DNA of 64,000 bases from Nymphaea colorata (GCF_008831285.2 NC_045144.1:6222575-6286574), one strand, 5' to 3'; counted from the first letter of the stretch, positions 49,641 to 62,440 are shown. Translations and numbers: made by a program. The notes: a model not told the origin generated them from the sequence alone.

Positions 49641-52192
49641 ATAGACACCACGGTCAAATTGATGAAAAGGTCAAGCAAGCATCACATGCTTTCTATGGTC
49701 CCAGTGGGAAATGAATGCTAAATCTGCTTGGCTTAGAGGTTCAGTTGAATTGGGACTATCGAAATGAATTTTGAGAATTTGAAAGCCAACGACTTTAATA
49801 TCCAATCTAGATTAGAAAAATGTAACAAATATTTGAAGCTAAATATTCTGAAAATCAGCCCAGTTTTAAGGGGTAAACAAAGCAAGACAGGCATTCTAAG
49901 GCAACAGTAATAAACCACATTATCTGACAACAGCACATTTTCATATGCATTTTATATTATAATTTAGTCGCTTAGATTTAGCTTGAAGATAGCAAAAGCA
50001 ACACAAAACAATCAATTCACACCCTCATTGAATAGGACGTCCCACACCCTCATGGTTGTCTGGAAATTTCCCACATTAAAATGTCATCATAGAACAAAGC
50101 AGCACTACACTAGACACACCAACATATAGGCTTTGGATTGAGAACATAAAACCAGACTCAACATCGCCTCACCAAAATAATGTAAGAATTCATTACTTGT
50201 TTTATCAACTGTTGAAAAATAGCAGTTGAGACTAATAAGAACTTCAGCGGCAAATTAATAAAGAATAGATCATTAAACTAAATATTAAATACCCAACTGG
50301 GAAAATGGATAATCTACAAAACCATAAAAAGGACAGGCTTAGCTTTTAAGAACTATGACTGTTTTCTGCCACTTTTGCTATGCTAATCCACTATCTTCTT
50401 TTTTTATCTAAGCAGCTGCTTCTGCCTACTGAGTGATTCCAACAACTCCCCATTCAGTTAGCATGATAGAAAGAAATAAAAATTGATTACATTTGCTAGC
50501 AAAGGGATAACAGGTAGGTTGAAAGTGCATTGAAGCCCAACCAAGATTCAAGTACTCCCTTAACAGAAAATATGATATTTGAGAAGGCCTCACCTGGTTG
50601 AAGGGAAATTATGGAGAATCAAGCTTAAAGGTCGAAGTAGACTTCAAGGCTAAAAGAGAATAACAAAGCTAGCTTGTGGAATTAGTCATTAATATGAATG
50701 CTCAGACTCACCATTTGATTAAGTTTTTATTAGAACTGAATACCCTATAGCAGAAGAACGAACATGGTGATGCAGTCCACAGTTGTTTATTTGCTTTTTG
50801 TCTGAAGACTGAAATATAGAACCCAGTGGGGGAAATTTAAAGAACATAACTTGGAAGGCCAGAAAGAGAAGCATCAAATTCTCGTGGACCCTAAACTCCC
50901 AAGTAGTACGAGATTTCGTTTTCTATCTTCAGCCTTCTTGGATGAGTTTTGTTTGCAAGCGGCTTACATATACTCTTGAAGGAGGAGTTTGTGCGTACCA
51001 CAAATACTCTGTATTCCTTCTCTACCTACAGCTGACTTAGAGGGCAACACACTCAACTGGATGAAATTGAAGGCATACTGATATGGAATGACAAATTGAA
51101 TAGTAAGAAGCTGCCTGGAAGAAACCTGCAGTAGGCTATCAGAAGTAGAAATGGAACACAGCTGAAAATAACATCTTTCAAGGAACAGAGTAATAATCAA
51201 GTAAGGACTTAAGAGCGTTGTTAGCCGTTCAGTTGGTGTTTTATTAGAAAATCCCTGCCAGATATATTAAGAGTTAAAACAATCTAAAGTTCCTTAAACA
51301 GCAGCTGTTTTTATGCAAACAAGAAAATGAAACCAGTGATCACCAATGTTCAAATGCCTATTCACACCAAACATATGGTAAGTGTAAATTTGTGCACAGA
51401 AGATATCTCGTTCCAAATTTCATGCAAAACTAAATGGTGAGGAACATTTAGCTCATCCATAGTTAACAATCAGGGACAAATCAAGGTTGTTTGTCGTTAA
51501 CAATCAGTGAAATCGGTGGGAATCCAAGCTCATTTATAGCTATTTGATGAACAAGACTTGAATTTTCAAGAATTAGATATAAAGACAGAACAAGAAAATA
51601 CAGACTAATTGCAAAAAATTTGGATAACTATCTTTCACGCTGGTAGAGAAGGCGAACCAGAGAAAGAACTAATCTCCTTAGGAGCCTCATAAACAAATAT
51701 GGTGTTTACTGTTTGGAGAATTTAAGTTCAAACCATCTATCCTGCTGTATGCTTGTTTAAAATCTGGATGTAAGACAGCCAGATGTTATAATTTCTTAAA
51801 CTGTAAATATAAGCATCTTTAGGGGAACACAGTTTGTACCATAAGCCTCATCATGATTGTTAAGAAAACAGAAAAAACCTTACGTATGTGCACTAATAAT
51901 GCACATATGCACTTGTGTGAGAATGAAAAAAAAGCTCTAGCTTCTTATTTGGAAGCTAGAGCATGTGAAGGCATGTGAAGGACAACCCTATTTTAGCAAA
52001 ATGTGCAATTCAAGGGCAGGATTGGACATATGAACTTGTGGGTACCATGATTTATAACAATGATAAGCATATTCATTAATCAGCAAAGACATTGCTTAAC
52101 AATCTTTTAGCGACTGTTAAGGCACGCAGATAAGCCATAAAATTATCTCCCTGAAGTTCACAATATTCTTTTATTCATATGTGATGGCCTAC
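49641..52192. other. AT-rich stretch without recognised gene
   Basis: No exon recognised on either strand. It lies downstream of the TBC fragment on the minus strand and may be former intron sequence of that gene. Confidence 0.35.
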
Positions 52193-52561
52193 CTCTGATG
52201 GCAAGCTTTTCGAGGAGAGGCACAGAAACCATTCTGTGGCGACAAGAGACACATGAAATGATCAAACCCCATAGCCTCCAAATGAGTAGCAATTCGATAC
52301 ATTGTCCTAGTTATCTTACAATACTTGAGGAAAATAAGAGGCTCAAGTTAGAAGCCAAAATAAAGGCAAGTAACCTTGGACATTTTTTTTGAAAGCAGAT
52401 CTTTGAATACTCTTTGTTCAACATGGCAACCGGATAGGTTGTCAGTGTAGCAATCATTCACTAGCACATTGTCCAGAAGGGTGGGAAGCATCCAGAATGC
52501 ATCTTCTTCTGTCTTCTGGTGTGTCCAGCCAAGGATGGGATGGGAATGTACGTGGTAAATC
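52193..52561 (-). pseudogene. Rab-GAP (TBC domain) gene fragment, two exons
   Basis: The first piece, 52561-52365, starts after a CAG acceptor. In two frames it reads QDLPRTFPSHPWLDTPE and then KTEEDAFWM, NVLVNDCYTDNLSGCHVEQ and RVFKDLLSK, which are typical blocks of plant TBC-domain Rab GTPase-activating proteins. The middle of that region, normally present between these blocks, is missing, and a base insertion follows SKK. After a 70-bp intron-like gap the second piece, 52294-52193, encodes IATHLEAMGFD, then, after an 8-bp insertion, VSLVATEWFLCL and KSLPSE before a GT donor. Decayed or captured fragment, non-functional. Confidence 0.75.
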
Positions 52562-53533
52562 CTGTTGAAAATTTGGAAAAAAAACAGATAATTTCTGAAC
52601 CACAAAAAAATGAAGAAAAGGAGTGAACAATACAGTAAAGCAGACAAAAAATAAAAGAAACATAATACACGATACTGAATTACATTATGAACTGAATTTC
52701 AAGTACATAAAACTGCAGAATGGATCACCAAAATTTAGGATAAAAAGGAATTTCGGGAAAAAAAAATGTAAAAAAATCACAAGAAGATGAAAATCCGAAG
52801 TATCTAGCAAACTTGTGAATGCGCAAAGTGCCAAAGTCGTATGCCAAACTTGTGAATGACAGGTAGTCCTACTTCCTTGTCTTTTTTGTGTTGAAATGGA
52901 AGCGGTTGAGAGACGGGTTGGAATCTGTCGAACCAACTCGATGTGAGAGTCGGTCGCTTTGTTAGAGCTTAAAGGCATAAAAGTCATCCTTTTCACAAGT
53001 GAAAAAAATGAGTGAGATGGGAAGCTTAAATGAAGACAAGGATCAGCAACATTAAGCTAATCTTTTGAGAAAATGCTGACCCAATAATATTGGTGACGAA
53101 CAGACCACCCCTTGCAGGAGAGGAATGGTATTATGGTAGGTGTTTTTTATTCGCTGTGGAAGTTCTGTCGCATGTGAACGTGTTAATGATAAGGTTGAGT
53201 TTTCTTTTCAATGGAAGCAAGCAGCATAAGAACTGCCACATAGTAGCAAGAATGGAGGAGAGAAATAATATTCATAACAAGATGAATTGAGGACTGGGAT
53301 AAGGCCTCCAAGGATGGGATTAATCAAGAATCAGAGCCAAAAACTGATTAATACGGATGAGTTGTGGTGGACCAACAGAGTCAGGGATACTTAAAGAGGT
53401 GAAAAGGGTCTATTGCGTATGTCTCTCTCTCTCGAGATGAACACTTAGATCTCTTACTGAGTCTCATGTCAGCCCCTATCAACAGATCAAGGGCGAGATA
53501 TTATTCTGCTCCCATACAGTGAGTATTCCTATC

Positions 53534-53587
<54 letters not shown>

Positions 53588-53960
53588 GATGAACACTTAG
53601 ATCACTGAGTCTCATGTCAGCCACTAAGGGTCTGTTTGATGTTTGATTATCGGGTGAAATTTAACGTGGTAAATTTACCATGGTAAATTTTTCTGAAGAA
53701 TTTACCCCACCCGTACCATTTTTTCCTTCCCCTCTCATTTTACCCCGACTATAAAATGGGGCCTTAGTATCCGCAATCAAGCGAGTTTCCCTTTTTAACC
53801 TCTTTCTAGCCCTCTTTTGCTGCTGGTCTCTTTGGATCTACTGTTGCGACCTGCATTTGTATTGCCTGTACAGGACTTACAAGGTCCGTGGGTTATGGAT
53901 CTCCTGAGCTCATGATTTATAAGGCAACCCAATAAACATGAACATAAAAGCAGGTCCAAC
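52562..53960. other. Stretch without recognised gene; CT microsatellite
   Basis: No coding sequence recognised. Includes (CT)n at 53540-53586, and about 53630-53770 has a GGGTCTGTTTGAT start and TTACCATGGTAAATTT palindromic parts resembling a MITE. Confidence 0.4.
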
Positions 53961-53969
53961 CAGCACTGG

Positions 53970-54730
53970 CAATATTATAACAGAAAATCATTCACAAACA
54001 GAAAAAACTTAACTGTCAACCTACCTTTTTATCATTTGGACATCAAAAATTGATGAAGTACACCTGCAATCGATCAAAAACTTCAGTAAACGCCGGTCAG
54101 AAGATGGAGACAGGAGAAGGAAGAAAAAGAAATGAGAAGAAGGGCTTGGGTGGAGTTTTAGAGTCGGAGAAGCCTTTTACCAATGTCTGGCATGCATCAT
54201 TATAGGTTTATTTAAAAAATGTTGGTAAAAGTTTTGCGATAACTTTTACCAATGTTTTACGTGTGTCGGTAAAAGGGACTTAAGCATGACCATGTGAGTA
54301 AAACTTACTTCTTTTTATTGACATTTTTGAAGTGGACGTCAGTAAAAGGTTTTTTACTGGCCTTATGTTCTGAAAGTCAGTAAAAGTGACATGTTTAGCA
54401 ATGTTTTCGAGGTAGACGTTGGTAAAAGCTTAACTTCAAATGGCACGAGTCGGGAAAGGCTACTTTTCATATCGATGTTTTTTTCTAAACATCGGTAAAA
54501 ATGACTTGTTTATCGACATTTTTGAACTGGACGTCGATAAAAGCTCGACTTCAACAACATCCTAACGGCAAGCGTCGGTGAAGGTTAGGTTCTCTGCCAT
54601 CTTATTTTGGACGTCCATAAAAATTAATCTTCACCGACATTTAATGTTGGATGTCGGTAAAAGTAGCCTTTCCCCGACACCCTATTTTCCTATGCGTGTG
54701 CAAATGTGTCTTTTTTTTTTTTTGCAGTGT
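53970..54730. mobile_element. CACTA-like remnant, second copy
   Basis: Collinear with about 12440-13223: ACTTCAGTAAACGCCGGTC region, then arrays of GTCGGTAAAA-type subterminal motifs, ending GCAGTG near 54730 next to the same TATATGGTCGTGGATG flank. Confidence 0.55.
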
Positions 54731-54908
54731 ATATGGTCGTGGATGTATGAGAACTTTGGTCTTCCAAGTGTGTTTTCTTCTTCGTCTTCTCTTGATATCG
54801 ATTGATTATTTTTTTATCTGTAATGGCTGCCCTCATGGTTTTAATTAATAAACTCTTCAGTCATTCGGGTTTCTTCATGAGGCTTTGGTTTTCATGCACG
54901 AGCCATGG

Positions 54909-55052
54909 ATGGATGATAAAGAGTGTAAAGGGCTAAGTACAAAAGAATATGTTCATATTAGGTTTTATCGACACACAAGAGTGTGGCAAACCTTGAATAT
55001 GTTACATGTTGGGTGTTATCTTCAGTCTTCTTGCACATGGAATATAAACTAG
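54909..55052 (+). pseudogene. Secreted-peptide gene exon 2 candidate, third copy
   Basis: Reads MDDKECKGLSTKEYVHIRFYRH, then stops at 55050-55052. The second Cys of the CKGLxxEEC motif is Tyr. No exon 1 was found upstream, only CACTA debris. A relic of a third duplication unit whose P450 is gone or is copy E. Confidence 0.35.
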
Positions 55053-55210
55053 GAGAAAATAAAGCAAAGATTGGGGTGGTTTCTTTTGTACATCATGTTT
55101 CCGTGCTCTCCTGTTATAGTGGCTCACCTTAATATGTTAAAAGCTCCAAATACTCTTTCTTTCTCTCTCTCTTTGTCTCTATAACACCCGACTTTGAAAA
55201 GTTTGGTATC

Positions 55211-55545
55211 TGTTATCAGATCAAATTTTTCCAAACAAAATTTTCAATCATTTCATTTGGATCTAATTTTTGGACCTTAAGCCCTATCCTAGACCCAAAA
55301 CAAACTTTCATATCTATACCTAAGTCCAATTCATGACTATTCGATCTAAAATGAAGCTTTAGACCCATGCTTGAGTCCGAACACAATCCAAATCTAAAAT
55401 CCAACTTTTAGATCCAAATTAGATGCAAAACCCAAGTTTAGATCCAAATCAAAATTTTCAAAATTGAAATCTAAGGCTAAGATCAAAGCAACAAAATTTG
55501 AAGCTATCGAACGCCACGCACACATGCACAAACCGTTCCTTTGTT
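55211..55545. mobile_element. Single left arm of the foldback-like element, third copy
   Basis: Starts TGTTATCAG and runs collinear with the left arm of 15603-16881 (TTCATTTGGATC and GATCTAAAATGAA blocks), ending in CACATGCACAAACCGTTCC. Joined directly to a MITE. Confidence 0.45.
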
Positions 55546-55886
55546 CCAGACTATTAGATCATGGATAAAAACCAAACCCTTTAATTTTTATTTTAAAAAA
55601 TTGAATAAAATATAAACACTATTATTTTATAAAGACTTTCAATATAAAAAGTGCTTTGATTTGAGTCGCTTTTATGAAAAATGTGGATTTTACGTTGATG
55701 TTATGAGAGTCGTTCATTTTTTCTTATGATAAAAGCACCATTAAATTCCAAAAAAGATCAGCTTAGTAAATGTTTTACCAACCTATTTTTAATGTCACGT
55801 CAATAAGGTTAGATCGTAAGAAAAACACTTTATTATCGCATTTAAGCGATCTGGTTTTTTTTTCCAGACATAATGGTCTGGAACCT
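55546..55886. mobile_element. MITE-like non-autonomous element, copy 3
   Basis: Best preserved copy: left end GTTCCAGACTATTA and right end (complement) GGTTCCAGACCATTA form a terminal inverted repeat of about 14 bp around ~340 bp of non-coding AT-rich DNA. Class unknown. A (TA)n tract follows at 55892-55912. Confidence 0.55.
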
Positions 55887-55912
55887 ACCAATATATATAT
55901 ATATATATATAT

Positions 55913-56467
55913 GTTAGTGGTCAACATAGTCTGGTAAGGATCTGCCTAACCACGGCTCCCCAACAGGGGGGGAGACCAATTACGCTTGCGTTGATATCTT
56001 GACTTGCACATTGAAAATGGATCCACAAATTTAATGTGAACGTGAGCTCTTAATGAAAAGCACAGGGGAATCATAATAATCTCAATTGTCAGTGCATAGC
56101 TGTGACAGATCCTGATCAACTAAATTTCTTGTTTTGGATACCTACACTATTTTATCTATATCTATTAACTTTTTGTTGTTTTCTTTGTTTGACTTCATTT
56201 GCTTCAGCAACCGAAACTGGAATCTAGTAAAACTATGTCACTAAATCTTATAAGTTGGCTCGAATAGCCTATGCATCTGAACATTTTTCCTTTAATACAA
56301 TATTTCCTTGTAAAATTTTGTTATATAGGCCGCCACAGTGAAGGCACTAGCCCAAGTTTGAGATTTTAAACTTTAATGACACCTATACATAAATAATTAA
56401 AAAATAATAAATGAGGTATCAATATATAAATAAAGCAAGTCATGGGGACTGGTGTATGCAATTGCCC
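55913..56467. other. Stretch without recognised gene
   Basis: No exon recognised. The end (56400-56467) belongs to the segment duplicated at 38000. Confidence 0.4.
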
Positions 56468-56475
56468 ACACCTGC

Positions 56476-56870
56476 ATATAGAAGTACTACTATGAGTTTG
56501 TATAAGATAGAAAACGAAATCTTTAAACGGTGTTCACCAAGATTTTCATTTGTTAAAATAAACAGTCATCAACTGTTCACTACAACAATTGATAATGCCA
56601 TAATTGTGTGATCTGTTCATCGCTCAAAATTAGGCTGCTGGTGCTGGTTCAGTATTAATCGGAGAACACGCAGATGCAAGAAACCAGTTAATCGAGTCAA
56701 AAGGAAGGAGCAAGAAGAGTTTTGTGTCGCTAAACGAGTTAATCGAGTTAAGCGAGTCGAGCTCGAGCTTGTGTTAGGCAGCTCGACTTGAGTTCAAGTC
56801 GAGTTCAAGGTCGAGCTCGTTGAGCCGAGTCAAGCTCGAGCTGAGCTCGACTTGGCCCGTGTGCAGCCCT
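56476..56870. mobile_element. hAT-like non-autonomous insertion with 8-bp target duplication
   Basis: 395 bp absent from the paralogous site at 38050, flanked by ACACCTGC at 56468-56475 and 56871-56878. An 8-bp duplication is the hAT signature. The right end (complement AGGGCTGCACACGGGCC) and the GAGCTCGAG-rich part resemble a common plant hAT MITE family. The left end does not mirror it, so part may be rearranged. Related DNA lies at 15370-15545. Confidence 0.5.
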
Positions 56871-57010
56871 ACACCTGCCTCGGTCACCAATTAGCTACAA
56901 GGTTTTATAATTACCTTGTGGCAGTGACTAAATCTCGACCGAAGTGTGGTTTCTTTTAGTGTAACAATTGGATCCAAAAAAACCTTCTTTATATCATTCC
57001 TTATATTCAG

Positions 57011-58015
57011 GTGAAAAAAATTCAGGTTTGAAGAGATACTTTCTATTGCATTATTTGAAGAGAATTTTCATTTTAGGGCCCCAATTTGGTCAATAGTATT
57101 TGAGAAGGGCCTGACTTTCTGAATTTGTCATACGTATACCAAATTAATGTCCCCAGAACTACGTAATAAAAACTTGTGTTACCACTATGCTTCAAAACTG
57201 AAATCAGACTGTAGCGCTTCTTTTCTTTTTTTTTTCTGGAATTAAGTCTACTTCTTGTATCTTCGAACACAATACTTTTTATCCTCGGAAACTTGAGGTT
57301 GATCCTGGAAAATGTATTTGGGAATTGTCATGAAAGAAGTTTGCCCTCGTGAAATATTCAGAAACGGAAGCCCTTTTCTATTATATAAGGAAAATGTTAA
57401 GCTTTTGAAGAAAATTTTCTTTTGATGAAATAGCTTACATACCGGGGCCAACACAACTACAGCTTGCGTTAATGACATTTAAATTCAATTTATTCAACTC
57501 GATACTCAATCATAAAGATCATTTGTCAACTAAGCCAGTATTTTTTTCAGGGAGCGAGCCGACAGTCCAACCTTTGGATCTGGGTAGTACCAAATTGAAT
57601 TCAAATCCAAAAAATACATAACACAATTAAAAAAATATATTTTTTTCAATGTAAATTTTTTTCAAAAAAATTGTCGCATGTTGACAATCCATTTTCATTG
57701 TAGCATCGGTTATGACAGGACATTTCTTAAGAAGATGTGTTCTGGCCAGTGGCTGAGCCAAAAAAATTGGTTGGGGGACACCCTTTAAAAAAATTGGCTC
57801 GCCATCTTTTCTGACACATTAAAAACAGTTCATTAATTGACCATCCTTGGTTACCTTTCAGGGGGTCGTTTGATAAATAGAACAGCTATTACATGAATTT
57901 GTTTCAAAGAATTAAGTTGATCTATATATATATATATATATATATCAAAAGCGGCCATGGCTCCTTCCATCCACACTTGATTGCGCATCTACTCGTAACC
58001 TCATGCAGCAACATT
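57011..58015. other. Stretch without recognised gene
   Basis: AT-rich with short repeats. (TA)n near 57923-57945. Nothing coding recognised. Confidence 0.4.
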
Positions 58016-58316
58016 ACATTGTCAGTCAGTATTTTGAAGTTTATTAATAGTACCTGCTATTGATGGTTTTCCGCTGGTTGCAAGTCCAGATAAAAACTCT
58101 TGATATGTATTGGACATGCTCTGAGTTCAGAATGACGGAAAATGGAGGTGGGTGTGCGTGCATACACACACACACACACTATATTCTACGTATAGAAAGA
58201 GAGAGGAAAAGGCTTTCTCCGGCAGTCCGGGTATATAACTCTGGCCTCTTACAGACTTTGCATTATTCGAATGTAAACATCATGTTTATAGCTCACAAAC
58301 AGACCATGTGTGTGAG

Positions 58317-59193
58317 CTAAGCAAGGTAAGCGCTTGAGGCAAGCCTGGGCCTAGGCTGGATCTTGAGGGGCACCGCCCTTTGCAAAGTGAGTCCATACGC
58401 TTCATCCATATTTAATTTCTCTGGAACCTGACCGGCCGGCAGCTCCCATCCGAACCCATGGACCAAGGTCGCCGCCATCAGCTGCACCATCCTTATGCCC
58501 ATGCTCATGCCGGCGCAGATTCTCCGGCCTGCTCCGAACGGTATCACTTCGAAGTCATTCCCCCTTACGTCTATGTTCTCGTACTTGGATCCAGGCATGA
58601 ACCTATCCGGCTGGAACTCCAGTGGATCCGTCCATATGCTTGGGTCCCTGCTGATAGCCCAGACGTTGACCAAGAGGCGGGTGCCCTTGGGGATGTGGTA
58701 GCCAGCAACCTGGCAGCTCTCGCTGGCAATGCGTGGGAGGGAAAGCGGCGTCGATGGGTGAAGGCGGAATGTCTCCTTCACAACTGCTTGCAGATATGGC
58801 AGATTTTGAATGTCCGATTCCTTAACCAGCCGGTCCCGGCCGACGACGGAATCGAGTTCGGCCTGAACTTTCTTTTGGATGTGGGGGTGCCGGATCAGCT
58901 CGGCAAGTGCCCATTCCACCGTGCTTGCAGAAGTATCGGTACCAGCTGTGAACAGATCCTGCATTTGCAAACGCCTTATAATTAGTGATGTTATAATTAG
59001 TGATGATGATAAGGAAGAGAAGGCGGACAGACACCATGGCAGGTGAAAACACAATTGAATTGCCTATTCCTTGATTTTATGTGTACTCTAATATGTTTTA
59101 ATGAATTTAAATGAAACATATAGTTATCAACCTAACATTTAAAGCTATTTATTGCAAGCCACCACTTCAAGCATTATGAAAACAATAAATATC

Positions 59194-59238
<45 letters not shown>

Positions 59239-60658
59239 TATATATATATAATAAATCAAAGTAACCAGTCTCTGGATGGGTAAAACGCCAGAGTTGGTAA
59301 AAACATGAAAAACTATGCTATAAACGATGCCATGTTGCTAAAAAATTTGGGATCGATAGTTTCAACATTTTAGTGATCTTGAAACATCTGGGCGGCCAGT
59401 TGCGTTAGAGAGAGAAAGAATGGAAATGATGTTGTGTTTTTTAATTTTTATGTGAAAAGTTATTCTTGCCAACAAAAGTAGAGTACTGCGCTGCTCTTAA
59501 AACCCAAGCGTTGAATGAAATGCAAGATTGGACTTGCTTTTACTGTAAAAATGAAGCAGAAAGCCTTTCGTAAAAGATTTACTACCAAGTTTAACGTGTT
59601 TAAAAATTGGAGAAAAGTTTAATTCAAAGGGCTGCCAGTTGTTAACAAAACAGATAATTTTATTCTCAAAACTTTGTTCGGGAACCTTCTGATGTTATAA
59701 TAAAGAAAGACCATCCCTGAACAATTCATATAAATCAAAGAGAAGGAGAAAGGACAAGAGGGAGACCGACCAATAGCAAGGCTTTAATGTCAGTATCCGT
59801 CAGCTTGCCATCCTGGCCATCCAGACCGACGGGATCGTCCTTCAGCCGCAGAAGAACGCTGAGAACGTCGCCCTGTCCTCCGGCGCCGGAGGAGCGTCCG
59901 TGCTCTTCCAAAATCCTCTGCATGAAGCCGTCGAGCCTCCGGTGCAGCGCCTTCATCTTCTTAGCCACACCCATGAGGTCCATCCAGTCCAGTGAAGGTA
60001 CGAAGTCCCCTATGTTGAACACCCCCGCCAGCTGCATTAACTCCAACACCATCCCCCTGAACTCTCCGGCGTCCTCCCCACCCTCGAACACCCTCCTCCC
60101 TATCAGCACCTTCCCCAAAGCGTTCGCCGTGCACACGGTCAGCGCCTCCCCCACGCCGACGTTCTCCCCGGCCCGCGCCAGCGACGCTGCCAGGATCCCC
60201 AGCTCCTTCTCCCTGACGTGCCGAAAGTCGTCGAGCGCCTTGTTGGAGAAGAGGTGCACGGCGCAGATCTTCCGTAGGCTCCGCCACTTCGGCCCGTACT
60301 CCGCCCACACCATATCCTGCGAGTCGTACGCGACGTGCTTCGCCCCTGCGTTCGGCGGCCGCGACGAAAAGTTGGCGTCGTTGTGCTTCAAGAACTCGCG
60401 CGCCGCCGACGCCGAGCACGCGGCGACCACCGTGGTGGTGCCGAGGCGGAGGGAGATGATGGGGCCGTACTGCTTAGCGAGCGCGGCGAGAGAGTGGTGA
60501 GGCATCAGGCCGAGGGCCGGAAGGCTGCCGATCAGTGGCCAGCCGGTGGGGCCCGGCGGCAGTTTGCTATCCCGCCATCGGAAGTACCAGATCGCCGCCG
60601 CTAGGGCGGCGAGGAGCGCGACGAGATGGACGGGACTGGCGATTAAATCGCCGATCAT
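58317..60658 (-). CDS. Flavonoid 3'-hydroxylase-like cytochrome P450 (CYP75B), copy E, intact
   Basis: Exon 1 is 59771-60658 (296 codons) and exon 2 is 58317-58958; the 812-bp intron starts GTCGGT and ends TTGCAAATGCAG: 509 residues, the expected length. Seen: N-terminal anchor (about res 5-27), hinge [14 protein letters not shown] (301-306), KETFRLHP with E358/R361, haem [10 protein letters not shown] with Cys444, and AYGLTLQR with Thr487 in SRS6, the residue known to mark 3'-hydroxylases. [20 protein letters not shown] is a near-consensus CYP75B block. Expected role: 3'-hydroxylation of naringenin, dihydrokaempferol or similar at the ER for anthocyanin, flavonol and tannin synthesis; the substrate is inferred from family. 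It has a TATA box and G-box/MYB sites upstream, the best-kept promoter of the array. The intron is about twice that of the other copies. Confidence 0.94.
59196..59229. repeat. (CT)n microsatellite in intron of copy E
   Basis: About 17 CT units followed by short CA and TA runs. Contributes to the longer intron. Confidence 0.9.
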
Positions 60659-60743
60659 GGTCGAAAATCGAAAGGGTCAGGACCTCCGACTCCGGGCTCG
60701 TCAGGGACGACTGAAGATGGTAACTTCAGTTCGGTTGGGGAAA

Positions 60744-60752
60744 CTTTTATAG
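60744..60752 (-). promoter_or_regulatory. TATA box of P450 copy E
   Basis: CTATAAAAG on the minus strand, 86 bp before the start codon at 60658. Confidence 0.7.
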
Positions 60753-60885
60753 AATTAGATTATCAGAAATGTCCCCCTTTTTCTGCATATATTACGAAGC
60801 TACCACTCACCACCCGACTCTTTTTGCGTTGTCATCCGTGAGTCCTGTGTGAACCTGTTAACAACTGCACGCGAGAAAGCGAAGT

Positions 60886-60900
60886 CACGTGCCACCTACC
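60886..60900. promoter_or_regulatory. G-box plus MYB AC element upstream of copy E
   Basis: CACGTG at 60886-60891 and ACCTACC at 60894-60900 lie 2 bp apart, about 230 bp before the start codon. Adjacent bHLH (G-box) and MYB (AC-I) sites are the known layout for MYB-bHLH-WD40 control of flavonoid genes. The pair was not seen in the same place before copies A, B or D. Confidence 0.5.
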
Positions 60901-62440
60901 ACCGGGAACGGGTAAGGAATCGGCTGCCACACGATCCAACTAACCCGTCACCGAGAAGACGTGGCTTCGCTTCTTCAGCTCAGTTGAAGGGCAGACTTTA
61001 CCAGAACACCCGCGCTTTTGCCCCTTTTTTAAAGAAATTAGAAATTAATAGTGAAAGAGAAATAATAAAAAAAATTGTAGAAGGAAATTTATGAGTAAAC
61101 AATTTTTTTTTCTCCGGCGCTTTCACAAGGGCCTAGATATATATTTTTTAGTGTCCTATAACGATTAAATTAAAAATTTTTTGAAAATTATAATAAATTG
61201 TTTAAGAGAAAAAAAAAACTTTGGGAAGCTGCCATGACCCCTTCCAGCCCTCCCCTTCTCTCGGCATTTAATTAGTAGGATAATCATTTAATCTTATTAT
61301 TATTATTATGGAGAGTGAATATTTAAAAAAAATCAAATTAAAGACTGCCATATGTCGCCATATGTCAAACTAGCATTGAAAGGCTTTACTTTTTTAAGGT
61401 TCGGCAATAACTCTGGGGCTTTAGGAAAGGGGGGCCACTTAGGTCATGGCACCTATCCAATTATTACAAAAACATTAAAAAAATTAATTGTATAATGTTT
61501 TTTTTTACTCGAGTTCAATTTGGCTCTATTCAAATCTAAGGTTAGACTTTTTAGCTCGCTCCTGAAAAAAATCCTAATTTCGACTCAGTAAAAAAAACTA
61601 TACAAAGGGAAGTGTAGGTTCAATAGTGTCCTACGGCAAGAAAGGTAACTTAATTTGAATAATATCTTTTCCAAAAATTTTGTTCAGAAAGCAACATGTC
61701 TCACTATGTTTGTTTGTTGCTATAATAATCACTATGTTTGTTTGTTGGTATAGTAATCAAATTATTGTCCTCATGTACGGTGGATATTGACACAGTTAAG
61801 AACTGTACATCAAAAGAGAAGGGTGGGGGGTGAAGTTAACTTCTTGTAGTAAGGACAAAATCAAAAGGACATGGACCAAAATACCCTTATATAAAATTAA
61901 AAAAAAAAAGACCTCTAAGCATGTTAAAGCTGACACGAGAGCAGGCCTGGTACCTAAGAGTGACGAGAAGGATCCAGGTTATCAAATGAAAACGAATATT
62001 TTATATATTTTGGATTATGATGCATGCAAAACATCCACATAGTGGAATATTTACTAGTGTTAAAAATGATGCATCTATACAAAACTAAAGCTGAGTGGAA
62101 GCACTCCATTTCAGTTTATGCATGCATATACACAAAAATACTCTTAAGGCCATTTTCGTGAACCTGCACCCTGAATTGAGGCAAGGTCATGGAACACAAT
62201 ATTACAATGTTTTATAAATTTATCCCAATTTTTTTTGAAAAAGATTTATAGAATAATAACAAATAATAGTGTCACTATACTATTATTTAAAGTATTGTTC
62301 TATGTGTGTGAAGATCAACATTGCCCGCACATGCATAGAAATCTTTCTATAGCATTTATTCCGTGTTAATTTTAAGAGATTGTCATGGGCTAATAAGTCA
62401 AGTTTTTTTTAGCAAGTCGAGCCAGGTTTAGCTTGATTCG
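60901..62440. other. Right flank without recognised gene
   Basis: AT-rich, with poly-A/T runs and short repeats. No exon recognised. Confidence 0.4.
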
